Shown piece after piece: positions 1 through 8,376 of a stretch of DNA of 45,677 nucleotides; position 1 is the first letter of the stretch, and every line of letters begins with the position of its first letter. Location of the stretch: NCBI GenBank assembly GCA_902796595.1, contig CADBPM010000022.1, positions 1-45,677 of the forward strand, given 5' to 3'. Source of the DNA: an uncultured Lachnospiraceae bacterium. Lineage in GTDB: Bacteria > Bacillota > Clostridia > Lachnospirales > Lachnospiraceae. The notes beneath the pieces were generated by a model, which did no database searches, was not told the DNA's origin, and worked only from the letters and a program-made list of their open reading frames with translations. The translations under genes and the position numbers were made by a program.

Positions 1-141
1 AATATACGATGCAGCCTTCGCTCATCGCCTTTAGGCGATTTTCATGAGCGAATGGTTCCATATATGTCATATTGCAAAGCAATACATTCTGTATCAGCTT
101 GCTGTACCTTAGTGCTTTCGCTTCGCAAAAGCACTATATTT
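1..141. repeat. R1 palindromic intergenic repeat, copy A (cut by window edge)
   Basis: This stretch holds two modules that recur at 16691-16856. Module 1 (about 1-61) has an outer stem TTCGCTCAT (17-25) pairing with ATGAGCGAA (44-52) and an inner stem ATCGCC (24-29) with GGCGAT (34-39). Module 2 (about 65-141) has a TATTGC/GCAATA hairpin and a GTGCTTT...AAAGCAC hairpin near 118-136. The repeat ends at the stop codon of the alpha-galactosidase gene, which lies on the other strand. No transposase is present and no target duplication can be judged because the left end is outside the window. It resembles REP- or MITE-type elements; the family is not one I can name. Confidence 0.75.
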
Positions 142-2371
142 AATGTAAGAGAATCTGCAATGATTTGAAATCACTCATTCTGTTTATTATTATACCTGCA
201 TTCATAAGGGTGGAACCATGAGCCTTAAGTCCATCAAGTCCGGAGGCATTTTCACCTTTCTTTCTGGCTCTGCCATCGTGAAGAACGCTTAAAGTATATT
301 CCTTGTTAGGGTTAAGTCCCTTAAATCTTATTTTTCTTGAAGGCTTATTTGACTCTGCATGTATTTCAACAAAGGTAAATATAGCCTTTTCTTTGTCTTT
401 TGTTACACTTTCCCAGCAGTCATAGAACCTGTTCTTACGATAGGATGCAATCCTGTAGTAATCACCATCCCTGATTATAGGATTTACGATGCGGAAGCGC
501 TTTATCTGGTCAGGGATAAGCTCTTTTTCCTCGTCTTTTATGTTTCTTATGTCAAGTTCGTAGCCAAAGGTTCCTGCCATAGCTACATCTGCTCTTGTTT
601 CGAAATCAGTTGTTCTGCCTGTTGCAAAGCTTGGGCAGTCCGCAACATGAGCGCCCATTGTAGACATAGGATAAACAAGGGCTGTTCCCTCTTGTATAGA
701 AAGTCTTTCTATCGCATCTGTATTATCACTGGTCCAGATCTGAGGACTGTAGTAAAGCATAGCAGGGTCAAATCTGCCGCCGCCTGAAGAGCAGTTTTCA
801 AGAAGTATATCAGGAAAATCTGCAAGAAGAGCATTTTGCATCCTGTATACTGCAAGCACAAATCTGTGGAATACTTCACCCTGTTTTTCGGCTGGAAGAG
901 CAAGGCTTGCAACGTCGGTAAGAGCCCTGTTCATATCCCATTTAACATAAGCGATATTTCCACTTGAAAGAGAGGTTTTTATCTGTGAATAAACGCCGTT
1001 CCATACCTCTTCTCTTGTAAGGTCGAGCACGCACTGGTTTCTTCCGAGGTTCTTTTCTCTGCCTTTAAGGTGGAAAGCCCAGTCAGGATGAGCTCTGTAA
1101 AGGTCGCTGTCTTCATTTATCATCTCTGGCTCAACCCAGATGCCAAATTTAAGACCGGCTTTATTTATCTCTTCTGAAAGAGCTTTAAGCCCGCCAGGAA
1201 GCTTTTCTTCGTTTACATACCAGTCGCCAAGGGCTCTGTTATCATCAAACCTGTTTCCAAACCAGCCATCATCCATAACAAGCATATCAAGGCCTAGCTT
1301 GGAGGCTTCCTTTGCAAAATCAACGAGGATATCCTTGTTGAAATTTGTAAGAGTGGCTTCCCAGTTATTTATAAGAACCGGTTTTTCGGCGTGAGCCCAT
1401 TTTTCAGGGATAAGATGCTCTCTGTAAAGGTCGTGGAAGCAATGAGACATTCCGTTCAAGCCTTTATCTGAGTAGACAAGTACACATTCCGGTGTCTGAA
1501 AAGACTCATTTGACCTTAACTCCCAGTTGAAATGGAAAGGATGTATTCCCATAACCATTCTTACCTTGTCAGACTGGTCGCGGGCAGCCTTTGCAAGGAA
1601 GTTGCCGGAATAAACGAAATTCATAGCGTAAACTTCGCCGTTATCAAAGTCTGCCTTATCTGAAAGCAGGGCGATAAATGGGTTTTCCTCGGCAGAGCTC
1701 TTGCCTCTTTTTGATTCGGCAACAACAGCACCAGGGAGCGCCTCCACTTCTGTTATCTCTCTTTCTCTTCCCCATGCTCCATGCAGAGTAAGGATCTTTC
1801 CACCTTGCATATCGATATCCATACATGCTGAAAGAGCTTTGGTAAGGTGCAAAGTCTCGCTTGACTCGTTTATTATCTTTACACTTCTTGTGATAGCATC
1901 GCTGTCTTTATAAACGCTGTAAGTTAAGATGACCTTCAGTGAAAGCACATCATCCTTAAGAATGATGTCAAGAGAATCACAGCATTTTTCGCATCCGCGG
2001 ACAGATGGAAGGTCTGTAAGTGCATTTTTACCTGGATATATTTTGTATGAGTCATAGTGAAGTTCGAGACCTTGATCGCCGTTTTCGGCAGTCACATCTA
2101 TACATGCTTCTCTGAAATCACCTGTGCCTGCAAAGGAATATTCCATAGGATAGTTGTCAAGAAAACCTACTTTATCACGTTTGTTAACTGAAGGAACGCC
2201 ATGAGCTATATCTGCTCTTGAAAGTCTTATAAGCGCATCTGCGTCCTCTGAAGAAAGTTTCTTTCCGTAATAAATGTGACCAAGGTAAAATGAATCGATC
2301 ACTGCTATTATGTAGCTTGTGTTCGGTGTTTCAAGAATAAATAAATTATTCTTTTTGTCAAATCTTATCAA
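140..2371 (-). CDS. Alpha-galactosidase, glycoside hydrolase family 36
   Basis: Hydrolyses terminal alpha-1,6-galactosyl residues of melibiose, raffinose and stachyose, probably in the cytoplasm because no signal peptide is visible. The 743-residue length fits GH36 enzymes. The nucleophile motif YVKWDMNR places the catalytic Asp at residue 479, and the acid/base Asp is at about 549 in the SDNTDA motif; the signature NCSSGGGRFD lies between them. I chose the TTG at 2371 because an AGGGAGG ribosome site (2380-2386) precedes it by 8 bases and the protein then begins LIRFDKK as expected; the longer frame from a TTG at 2446 has no ribosome site. It diverges from an AraC-type regulator, the likely controller. 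No sugar transporter is in view; it may lie to the left. The 3' end abuts repeat R1. Confidence 0.95.
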   Translation of the reverse strand: MIRFDKKNNLFILETPNTSYIIAVIDSFYLGHIYYGKKLSSEDADALIRLSRADIAHGVPSVNKRDKVGFLDNYPMEYSFAGTGDFREACIDVTAENGDQGLELHYDSYKIYPGKNALTDLPSVRGCEKCCDSLDIILKDDVLSLKVILTYSVYKDSDAITRSVKIINESSETLHLTKALSACMDIDMQGGKILTLHGAWGREREITEVEALPGAVVAESKRGKSSAEENPFIALLSDKADFDNGEVYAMNFVYSGNFLAKAARDQSDKVRMVMGIHPFHFNWELRSNESFQTPECVLVYSDKGLNGMSHCFHDLYREHLIPEKWAHAEKPVLINNWEATLTNFNKDILVDFAKEASKLGLDMLVMDDGWFGNRFDDNRALGDWYVNEEKLPGGLKALSEEINKAGLKFGIWVEPEMINEDSDLYRAHPDWAFHLKGREKNLGRNQCVLDLTREEVWNGVYSQIKTSLSSGNIAYVKWDMNRALTDVASLALPAEKQGEVFHRFVLAVYRMQNALLADFPDILLENCSSGGGRFDPAMLYYSPQIWTSDNTDAIERLSIQEGTALVYPMSTMGAHVADCPSFATGRTTDFETRADVAMAGTFGYELDIRNIKDEEKELIPDQIKRFRIVNPIIRDGDYYRIASYRKNRFYDCWESVTKDKEKAIFTFVEIHAESNKPSRKIRFKGLNPNKEYTLSVLHDGRARKKGENASGLDGLKAHGSTLMNAGIIINRMSDFKSLQILLH

Positions 2372-2466
2372 GGTATTATCCTCCCTAGTATAAGTGTAAT
2401 CTCCCAATATGCGTTTTGAAATACGGCAGACTAAATAATCAGCCAACGCTTTATTTTACGCATTTA

Positions 2467-2495
2467 ATATTACACCGGCAGGAGGATAGAGTAAA
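2467..2495 (-). promoter_or_regulatory. Candidate promoter of the alpha-galactosidase gene
   Basis: On the - strand a TTTACT box (2490-2495) and a TAATAT box (2467-2472) are separated by 17 bases. Start of transcription would be near 2460, leaving a leader of roughly 90 bases before the TTG start. The -35 box is imperfect, as expected for an activator-dependent promoter under an AraC-type protein. This is inference from consensus matching only. Confidence 0.45.
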
Positions 2496-2537
2496 TTACA
2501 AGGCGCGTTATTCTATATACCAATTTGCGTGGTGGTG

Positions 2538-2546
2538 TGATATAAT
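2538..2546 (+). promoter_or_regulatory. Extended -10 promoter of the AraC-type regulator
   Basis: TGATATAAT is a perfect extended -10 element, about 43 bases before the regulator's ATG. No good -35 box lies 17 bases upstream, which is tolerated by extended -10 promoters. The inverted pair GCGTTAT (2505-2511) and ATAACGC (2556-2562) surrounds it and could be a regulator site; this is speculative. Confidence 0.6.
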
Positions 2547-2588
2547 CATAAAAGTATAACGCAAAAGGGTATGTAGAACGGAGACACT

Positions 2589-3440
2589 ATGTTAAAAGAT
2601 TTTGAAGCGCATGTTTTTCCAAATGAAAATTTTATAGACCTTGACATGTACCAGTTCGGACATGAGAAATGTAAACCCGGACATTCATTCGGACCTGCAG
2701 CAAGACAGCATTTTTTATTCCATTATATAATAAGAGGAAAGGGAATTTTAATCGACCATGATCTGAGAAACTTAACGCCATCTTATGAGATAGGGGAAAA
2801 TCAGGGCTTTCTTTTAAAACCGGGACAGCTTACGACTTATATTGCGGATGCGAGTGAACCTTGGGAATATATGTGGATCGAATTTGACGGAATGAGGGCA
2901 AGAGGACTGATGGATATAGCAGGGCTTACAGGGAAAAACCCCGTATTTACGGCCAAATTTACGGAATATCTGCCTGAAATAAAAGAACACATGTATTATA
3001 TCTTAAATCATGAGGATGAAGATACGGTGTGCCTTATCGGGCATTTATACCTGTTTTTGCATGCACTTATCAGGTCTGTAAACGAGAAAGGATACAGACC
3101 TCAAAGAAACAAACTTGTTGATTTTTATATGCGTGAAGCAACAGCTTTTATAGACAATAATTATGAAAAGGATATTTCTGTACAGGATATCGCAAGAAAC
3201 TGCGGATTAGACAGAAGCTATTTTGGTAAGATATTTAAGGAAGCAATGGGCTACACGCCGCAGGAATTTTTACTTTCATTCAGAATAAGCAAGGCGCAGG
3301 ACCTGTTAAAAAATTCTCCTATGTCAGTGGGGGAGATAAGTCATGCGGTAGGATACGAAAATCAGCTGCATTTTTCAAGAGCCTTTGCAAAATTCTGCGG
3401 GATGTCGCCGACAGCATGGAGAAAGAGCAATGTAAGATGA
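2589..3440 (+). CDS. AraC-family transcriptional regulator
   Basis: A 283-residue protein with an N-terminal cupin-like sugar-sensing region (residues about 20-150) and a C-terminal double helix-turn-helix domain (about 180-280). The first helix-turn-helix region contains DISVQDIARNCGLDRSYFGK and the second GEISHAVGYENQLHFSRAF, followed by the typical MSPTAWRK ending. A CGGAGA ribosome site (2579-2584) precedes the ATG. Its divergent position next to the alpha-galactosidase gene suggests it activates that gene in response to an alpha-galactoside, as MelR- and MsmR-type proteins do. The inducer cannot be read from the sequence. Confidence 0.93.
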   Translation: MLKDFEAHVFPNENFIDLDMYQFGHEKCKPGHSFGPAARQHFLFHYIIRGKGILIDHDLRNLTPSYEIGENQGFLLKPGQLTTYIADASEPWEYMWIEFDGMRARGLMDIAGLTGKNPVFTAKFTEYLPEIKEHMYYILNHEDEDTVCLIGHLYLFLHALIRSVNEKGYRPQRNKLVDFYMREATAFIDNNYEKDISVQDIARNCGLDRSYFGKIFKEAMGYTPQEFLLSFRISKAQDLLKNSPMSVGEISHAVGYENQLHFSRAFAKFCGMSPTAWRKSNVR

Positions 3441-3455
3441 GAAATAGTATGAGAT

Positions 3456-3492
3456 AAAAAAAACAACCCGAATAATTATAAGATCAGGGTTG
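3456..3492 (-). terminator. Rho-independent terminator of the tRNA-Leu gene
   Basis: Read on the - strand, CAACCC (3487-3492) and GGGTTG (3464-3469) form a 6-bp stem with a 17-base loop, followed by eight T residues (3463-3456). It lies 17 bases past the tRNA and is oriented for it. On the + strand the hairpin is not followed by T residues, so it is not an obvious terminator for the AraC gene that ends at 3440. Confidence 0.7.
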
Positions 3493-3508
3493 CTGTTATG
3501 AATTTAAG

Positions 3509-3591
3509 TGCAGGAGAAGGGGGTCGAACCCTCACGATGTCGCCATCAAAAGATTTTGAGTCTTCCGCGTCTGCCATTCCGCCACTCCTGC
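3509..3591 (-). tRNA. tRNA-Leu (anticodon CAA)
   Basis: On the - strand the acceptor arm GCAGGAG pairs with CTCCTGC. The anticodon arm has loop CTCAAAA, giving anticodon CAA, which reads TTG codons. A long variable arm and a GGTTCGACCC-type T arm mark a class II leucine tRNA. The discriminator is A (complement of 3509) and CCA is not encoded. A Rho-independent terminator follows. TTG is also a common start codon in this window, though initiation uses a different tRNA. Confidence 0.95.
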
Positions 3592-3674
3592 CTAACGCGA
3601 TCAACATATGTTATCATATAATTTCACAAATTTCAAGACATTTTCAAAAAAAGTTACCTTAATTTTAAAATTTG

Positions 3675-3683
3675 TGCTATAAT
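3675..3683 (+). promoter_or_regulatory. Extended -10 promoter of the CarD-family gene
   Basis: TGCTATAAT is a perfect extended -10 element 62 bases before the chosen ATG. A weak TTACCT box (3654-3659) could act as -35 with an 18-base spacer. The leader contains a short hairpin, CGGCA (3704-3708) with TGCCG (3713-3717), of unknown role. Confidence 0.6.
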
Positions 3684-3744
3684 AAAGAATAGATGGGGCA
3701 TTTCGGCAATAGTGCCGATGCAATTCAAAAGAAATGGAGGTCAC

Positions 3745-4269
3745 ATGTTTACACCGGGAGACTATGTAATTTATGGCGCTAATGGTCTCTGCCGAGTTAA
3801 CGAGGTAACGACTTTAAGTTTTTCTGAAGATGAAAAGCTTTATTATTGTCTTATTCCTGTTGACGACCCTGGCAGTCAGCTTTTTGTTCCAGTAGGGCAG
3901 AACAAAGTTGTAATGCGAAAGCCTGTATCAGTTGAGGAAGCCAAATCCATTATCGACAGTATTTCTGAAATGGATGAGATTCACCCTGTATCTGATAGAG
4001 CGAGGGAGGAGAAATACAAAGAAGTCGCAAAAAAGGATGACTGCAGAGAGTGGTTAAGACTTTTTAAGACTATGTATGTACGTAAAAAGAGCAGGAGCGC
4101 ACAGGGGCGTAAAATGACAGCAATGGATGAACGCTACACCAAGGCAGCAAGAGAGCATGTTTTTGGTGAGTTGTCATTTGTTCTTAAAAAAGACAAGGCT
4201 GACATTGAAGATTATGTTCTGGAAAAGCTTGAATCAAGCTGCATGGTTGAAATTCCTGCATCAAGGTAA
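3745..4269 (+). CDS. CarD/CdnL-family RNA polymerase-binding regulator
   Basis: A 174-residue CarD-family protein. The N-terminal Tudor-like RNA-polymerase-interacting domain starts MFTPGDYVIYGANGLCRV, and the C-terminal helical DNA-binding part includes ERYTKAAREHVFGELSFVL. Proteins of this family bind the beta subunit and stabilise open promoter complexes. The ATG at 3745 is preferred over an upstream GTG at 3712 because a GGAGG site sits just before it and homologues start at this point. It is a single-gene unit with its own promoter and a perfect terminator. Confidence 0.92.
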   Translation: MFTPGDYVIYGANGLCRVNEVTTLSFSEDEKLYYCLIPVDDPGSQLFVPVGQNKVVMRKPVSVEEAKSIIDSISEMDEIHPVSDRAREEKYKEVAKKDDCREWLRLFKTMYVRKKSRSAQGRKMTAMDERYTKAAREHVFGELSFVLKKDKADIEDYVLEKLESSCMVEIPASR

Positions 4270-4278
4270 TGTGTACCA

Positions 4279-4307
4279 TTGACTAATGAAATTCAGTGTT
4301 ATATCAT
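4279..4307 (+). promoter_or_regulatory. Candidate promoter upstream of the cyclophilin gene
   Basis: TTGACT (4279-4284) and TATCAT (4302-4307) are 17 bases apart. Transcription would begin near 4314, inside the terminator hairpin of the previous gene, which is awkward and lowers confidence. No better promoter is visible before the cyclophilin start at 4382. Confidence 0.35.
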
Positions 4308-4309
4308 AT

Positions 4310-4361
4310 AACTGTTCAACATGGATTATTCTGTCCAGTTGTTGAACAGTTTTCTTATTTT
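4310..4361 (+). terminator. Rho-independent terminator after the CarD gene
   Basis: AACTGTTCAAC (4310-4320) pairs perfectly over 11 bp with GTTGAACAGTT (4341-4351), with a 20-base loop, followed by the T-rich tract TTCTTATTTTT. It closes the CarD transcription unit. Confidence 0.8.
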
Positions 4362-4381
4362 TGTATATAGGAGTATAAATT

Positions 4382-4963
4382 ATGGCTGGTTTATTTGACA
4401 AGTTTAGCAAGAAGACGAAAAAAAGCAAGCCGGTTGTTCATCCGGTTGCTACAATTGAAATGGATACCGGAAGATTTATTGTTGCAGAACTTTATCCGGA
4501 AATGGCTCCAAATACAGTAAATAATTTTATCTCACTTGCAAAGAGTGGATTCTACGATGGACTTATTTTCCATAGAGTCATCAAAAATTTCATGATCCAG
4601 GGCGGAGATCCAAGAGGAAACGGCTCAGGCGGACCAGGATATTCTATAAAAGGTGAATTTCCACGCAATGGTTTCAAGACCAACACGCTTACTCATACTG
4701 CAGGAGTTCTTTCCATGGCAAGAGCTTCCGATTATGATTCTGCCGGCAGCCAGTTCTTTATCGTACATAAAGATGCCAATCATCTTGATGGAAGCTATGC
4801 TCCTTTCGGCAAGGTCATAGAAGGAATGGATGTTGTGAACGAAATAGCATTGACTGCTACTGATTTTGATGACAAGCCTTTAAAAACACAGAAGATACAT
4901 AGAATAACAATTAACACAAAGGGTGTTAATTATCCTGAACCTGAGAAGATTGAAGAAAAATAA
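4382..4963 (+). CDS. Peptidyl-prolyl cis-trans isomerase, cyclophilin type
   Basis: A 193-residue cytoplasmic cyclophilin that speeds proline isomerisation during protein folding. The core runs from about residue 18 to 175. Visible family motifs are FHRVIKNFMIQGGDP (with the active-site Arg and Phe), the GSQFFIV strand and HLDGSYAPFGKV. The first 17 residues are a Lys-rich tail, not a signal peptide. An AGGAG site (4369-4373) precedes the ATG by 8 bases. The gene ends 10 bases before the small zinc-finger gene, so the two are probably co-transcribed. Confidence 0.95.
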   Translation: MAGLFDKFSKKTKKSKPVVHPVATIEMDTGRFIVAELYPEMAPNTVNNFISLAKSGFYDGLIFHRVIKNFMIQGGDPRGNGSGGPGYSIKGEFPRNGFKTNTLTHTAGVLSMARASDYDSAGSQFFIVHKDANHLDGSYAPFGKVIEGMDVVNEIALTATDFDDKPLKTQKIHRITINTKGVNYPEPEKIEEK

Positions 4964-4973
4964 GGGCTGACGC

Positions 4974-5465
4974 ATGAACTGTGATGAATTTCAGAAAAAT
5001 ATCATTCCTTTTATAAATGGCACTTTGTCTGTGAAAAAAATGAAGGAAATGCTCTATCATTGTGAAGACTGCAGTTCATGCAGAGATGAGCTTGAAATAT
5101 ACTATATAATCCTCAATTGTGTCAGACAGCTTGACACAGATGAGGATGTATCGGATAACTTTCACGAAAGATTTGTTGATTTTTTAAAACAGTCCGCAGC
5201 AATGGTAAAGAAGTATTACCGAAGAATGGTGACACACAGGATAGCTTTTCCTATGGTTACACTTTTTGCGATCAGTGCTGCCGGACTTTCGGTAAAACGG
5301 CCGGACAGTGCAACAACTGTTACACCGACATCCGCTGCCGAGTTTACCGATAACGACCTTGTGCTTAGATTTCGCTTCAGTGACCAGCACAGATATTATG
5401 AACAGAATATTACTGTAGATAAGATTTTACAGATTACAGGAAATAAAGATGGCGATAAAAAATGA
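4974..5465 (+). CDS. Small zinc-finger (zf-HC2-like) membrane protein, function unknown
   Basis: A 163-residue protein. The N-terminal part has His29, Cys33 and Cys36 in an H-x3-C-x2-C arrangement, as in anti-sigma factor zinc domains. One hydrophobic segment at about 89-107 would anchor it, leaving roughly 55 residues outside. That layout is typical of anti-sigma factors, but no sigma factor gene is adjacent, so the role is open. Its last 17 bases overlap the start of polA in a different frame. The ribosome site is weak. Confidence 0.7.
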   Translation: MNCDEFQKNIIPFINGTLSVKKMKEMLYHCEDCSSCRDELEIYYIILNCVRQLDTDEDVSDNFHERFVDFLKQSAAMVKKYYRRMVTHRIAFPMVTLFAISAAGLSVKRPDSATTVTPTSAAEFTDNDLVLRFRFSDQHRYYEQNITVDKILQITGNKDGDKK

Positions 5466-8376
5466 CAGTTACTTATTATTGATAGATGGTTCGAGTCTTT
5501 TGACAACACAGTTTTTCGGCTCACTTCCAAAACAGATACTTTTTGCAAAGACTGATGAGGAGAAGGAAAAATATTTTGGCAAGATCCTTCAGACTTCAGA
5601 CGGCTTTTATACCAATGCAGTTTTTGGATTTGTAAAATATCTGCTTAAGATAATAAAAGAGCAGAAACCTGATCACCTTGCGATCGCATGGGATCTTTCA
5701 AGAAATACATTTCGCAGAAAGATGTATGCCGACTACAAGGGAAATCGTGGCAAGACTATGGCTCCGCTTTCTGATCAGTTCGCCATTTGTGAAAAGGTAA
5801 TGGATCAGTTTGGAATACCTCAGTTTATGAGCAATGAATTTGAGGCTGACGATTTTTGTGGGTCTATTGCCAACAGATTTGAAAATGAGATTCCTGTCTT
5901 CATAATGACAAAGGATAATGATTATCTTCAGCTTGTAAATGATAAGACAAAGCTTTGGCTTATGCATTCAAGCGCAGAGAAGACAGATGAACTTTATGAT
6001 AAATATAATATAGACAAGTCAGGTGTAAATGCACCGGCTAGGTGCTTTGTCTATGATACAGCTCTTATAAAGAGTGAATTCGGCGTAGATGCCTGCAATG
6101 TAAACTCGCTTAAGGGAATAATGGGTGATACAAGTGATAATATAAAAGGAGTTCCCGGCGTAGGTCCTGCTACGGCTACAGCACTTATAGGATATTATCA
6201 CACTGTTGACAACATTTATTCAGCTATAAAGGACAAGAGCAAGGGTGAGTTAGATGAGGTAAAGAAGTTTTGGAAAGAGGAACTTGGCATAAAGAGATCA
6301 CCTGTGAATTTCCTTCTTAAAGAGTCCGATGAAGAACTGGTGGGGGAGGCATCTGCAAGGCTTTCAGAAGAACTTGCCACAATAAAAAGGGATATTCCTT
6401 TAGAAGGGCTTACTCTTGACGACCTTAAGCTTAAGGTGAATGAGGAAAAGGCGGAAAAGATTCTTGAGGCACTTGAATTCACTTCTATAAATGTTAAAAA
6501 TGAAATTCCGGAAGAATTCATTTCAACCGAAGGAACCACAAAGATAGAAAACCTTCCTTTCTCCATGAAGGCTTCCATGGATGTTGAAACTATGGGAGAG
6601 CATGGGTTAGAGCTTATCACAAACCTTGAGAGCAAGTCGGAAAAAATGACCGTAGTAAGGAAAGATGTGGCTCCTTTAAAGAAGAGAACGCTTGAAAGGG
6701 TTACTATAAGCGACATTGATGCGGTAACGGACTTCTTTAAAAAGCTTCTTAATTACAAGGGAAGAACGATAGGATTTACTCTTGACAGAGACTTTGTAAA
6801 TGTAGTTACAGATAAAAAAGATACCATGATAATAAAGGCTCTTTTTATAAATGATGCCTTTATATCAGAAAAGCTTACAGAAGTGATAGAAAGAAATCCG
6901 GCTGTAAACTTTTTTACCTTTAATCTTAAGGATGAGCTTCATAGAATGTTTGAAGGAAGCAGTGATGTGAAGCTTTATTCTAATGTTTACGATCTTTCTG
7001 TAGTGCATTATCTTCTGAATCCGCTTGTAAGCAGTCATTCAGGTGAGGATTGCAGGAAAGATTTTGAGGAAGTCTTTAGTGACTGCGATCCGGTAAATGA
7101 AGCGGAAACAGCATTTTTTGCCGGAGATAAGCTTGTAGACATGGTCAAAGCGCAGGGAATGGACAAGATTCTCTGTGAAATGGAAATGCCGCTTATATAT
7201 ACTCTCTTTAAGATGGAGCAGAGAGGGATACTATTTAAGGCTCCCGAAATAAGGCACTACAGCAAAGAGCTTGCGGGCATGATTGGCGAGCTTGAAAAGA
7301 AGATATATGAGGGCGCCGGCGAAGAGTTCAACATCAATTCACCAAAGCAGTTAGGAGTTATCCTTTTTGAAAAGCTCCACCTTCCTTATGGTAAAAAGAC
7401 CAAGACCGGCTATTCAACAAGTGCGGATGTGCTTGAAAGGATAAGATATGAGGACCCTGTTGTAGATAATGTGTTGAAATACAGGCAGCTTGCCAAGCTT
7501 AAATCAACCTACACAGACGGACTCGAAGCATTTCAACGCGAGGACGGCAGGATACACTGCACCTTTAATCAGACGATAACTGCAACCGGCAGGCTTTCCT
7601 GTACTGATCCGAACTTACAGAATATACCTGTTAGGGTTGAAATGGGTAAAAAGATCCGCAAGACATTTGTGCCAGAGGAAGGCTATGCCTTTGTAGATGC
7701 CGACTACAGCCAGATAGAGTTAAGGATAATGGCGCACATGTCAGGAGATCCTGAACTTATCGAAGCTTATAATGATGAAAAGGATATTCATAGAATTACA
7801 GCTTCAAAGGTCTTTCATGTTCCGTTTGAAGAAGTGACTCCGGAAATGCGAAGAAATGCGAAGGCTGTTAACTTTGGTATCATATATGGTATAAGTTCCT
7901 TTGGACTTGGTGAAAATCTTGGCATTTCAAGGAAAGATGCGGAAACATTTATCGAAGAGTATTTTAAGACTTTTCCGAGAGTAAAGGCTTACCTCGATTC
8001 TCTTGTCGACAGTGCAAAGGATAAGGGGTACGCAGAGACGCTGTTTGGCAGAAGAAGACCTATACCAGAATTTGAAAGCAATAATTTCAACCAGAGGAAG
8101 TTTGCTGAAAGGGTTGCAATGAATGCGCCTATACAGGGAACGGCAGCAGATATTATGAAGATTGCTATGAACAGGGTAAATGAAAGACTTGAAAAGGATT
8201 ACCCCAATGCAAGGCTCCTGCTTCAGATTCATGATGAACTTCTTATCGAAGCGCCGGAGGCGGATAAGGAGGCAATAGGAAAGCTTCTTTCCGATGAAAT
8301 GACAAATGCAGTAAAGCTTTCGGTTCCTCTTTCTGTAGACGTTATGTATGGTTATGACTGGTATGAGGTACATTAA
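5449..8376 (+). CDS. polA: DNA polymerase I
   Basis: A 975-residue repair and Okazaki-fragment polymerase, longer than the roughly 880-930 usual for the family. The N-terminal 5'-3' exonuclease domain (about 1-320) contains EADDFCGSIA and a helix-hairpin-helix near GDTSDNIKGVPGVG. The polymerase domain has motif A DYSQIELR (catalytic Asp752), motif B RRNAKAVNFG (Lys805) and motif C QIHDE (Asp929). In the middle domain only parts of the 3'-5' exonuclease sites remain: D378-V-E380, NLKDE at 492-496 and an F-x3-D at 556-560. Proofreading is therefore uncertain. An AGGAAA site precedes the ATG, which lies inside the upstream gene. The stop codon directly abuts the coaE start. Confidence 0.96.
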   Translation: MAIKNDSYLLLIDGSSLLTTQFFGSLPKQILFAKTDEEKEKYFGKILQTSDGFYTNAVFGFVKYLLKIIKEQKPDHLAIAWDLSRNTFRRKMYADYKGNRGKTMAPLSDQFAICEKVMDQFGIPQFMSNEFEADDFCGSIANRFENEIPVFIMTKDNDYLQLVNDKTKLWLMHSSAEKTDELYDKYNIDKSGVNAPARCFVYDTALIKSEFGVDACNVNSLKGIMGDTSDNIKGVPGVGPATATALIGYYHTVDNIYSAIKDKSKGELDEVKKFWKEELGIKRSPVNFLLKESDEELVGEASARLSEELATIKRDIPLEGLTLDDLKLKVNEEKAEKILEALEFTSINVKNEIPEEFISTEGTTKIENLPFSMKASMDVETMGEHGLELITNLESKSEKMTVVRKDVAPLKKRTLERVTISDIDAVTDFFKKLLNYKGRTIGFTLDRDFVNVVTDKKDTMIIKALFINDAFISEKLTEVIERNPAVNFFTFNLKDELHRMFEGSSDVKLYSNVYDLSVVHYLLNPLVSSHSGEDCRKDFEEVFSDCDPVNEAETAFFAGDKLVDMVKAQGMDKILCEMEMPLIYTLFKMEQRGILFKAPEIRHYSKELAGMIGELEKKIYEGAGEEFNINSPKQLGVILFEKLHLPYGKKTKTGYSTSADVLERIRYEDPVVDNVLKYRQLAKLKSTYTDGLEAFQREDGRIHCTFNQTITATGRLSCTDPNLQNIPVRVEMGKKIRKTFVPEEGYAFVDADYSQIELRIMAHMSGDPELIEAYNDEKDIHRITASKVFHVPFEEVTPEMRRNAKAVNFGIIYGISSFGLGENLGISRKDAETFIEEYFKTFPRVKAYLDSLVDSAKDKGYAETLFGRRRPIPEFESNNFNQRKFAERVAMNAPIQGTAADIMKIAMNRVNERLEKDYPNARLLLQIHDELLIEAPEADKEAIGKLLSDEMTNAVKLSVPLSVDVMYGYDWYEVH

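Noticed and set aside
2444..2446. Upstream TTG start for the alpha-galactosidase gene
   Set aside because: No ribosome site precedes it and the added 25 residues do not match family N-termini.
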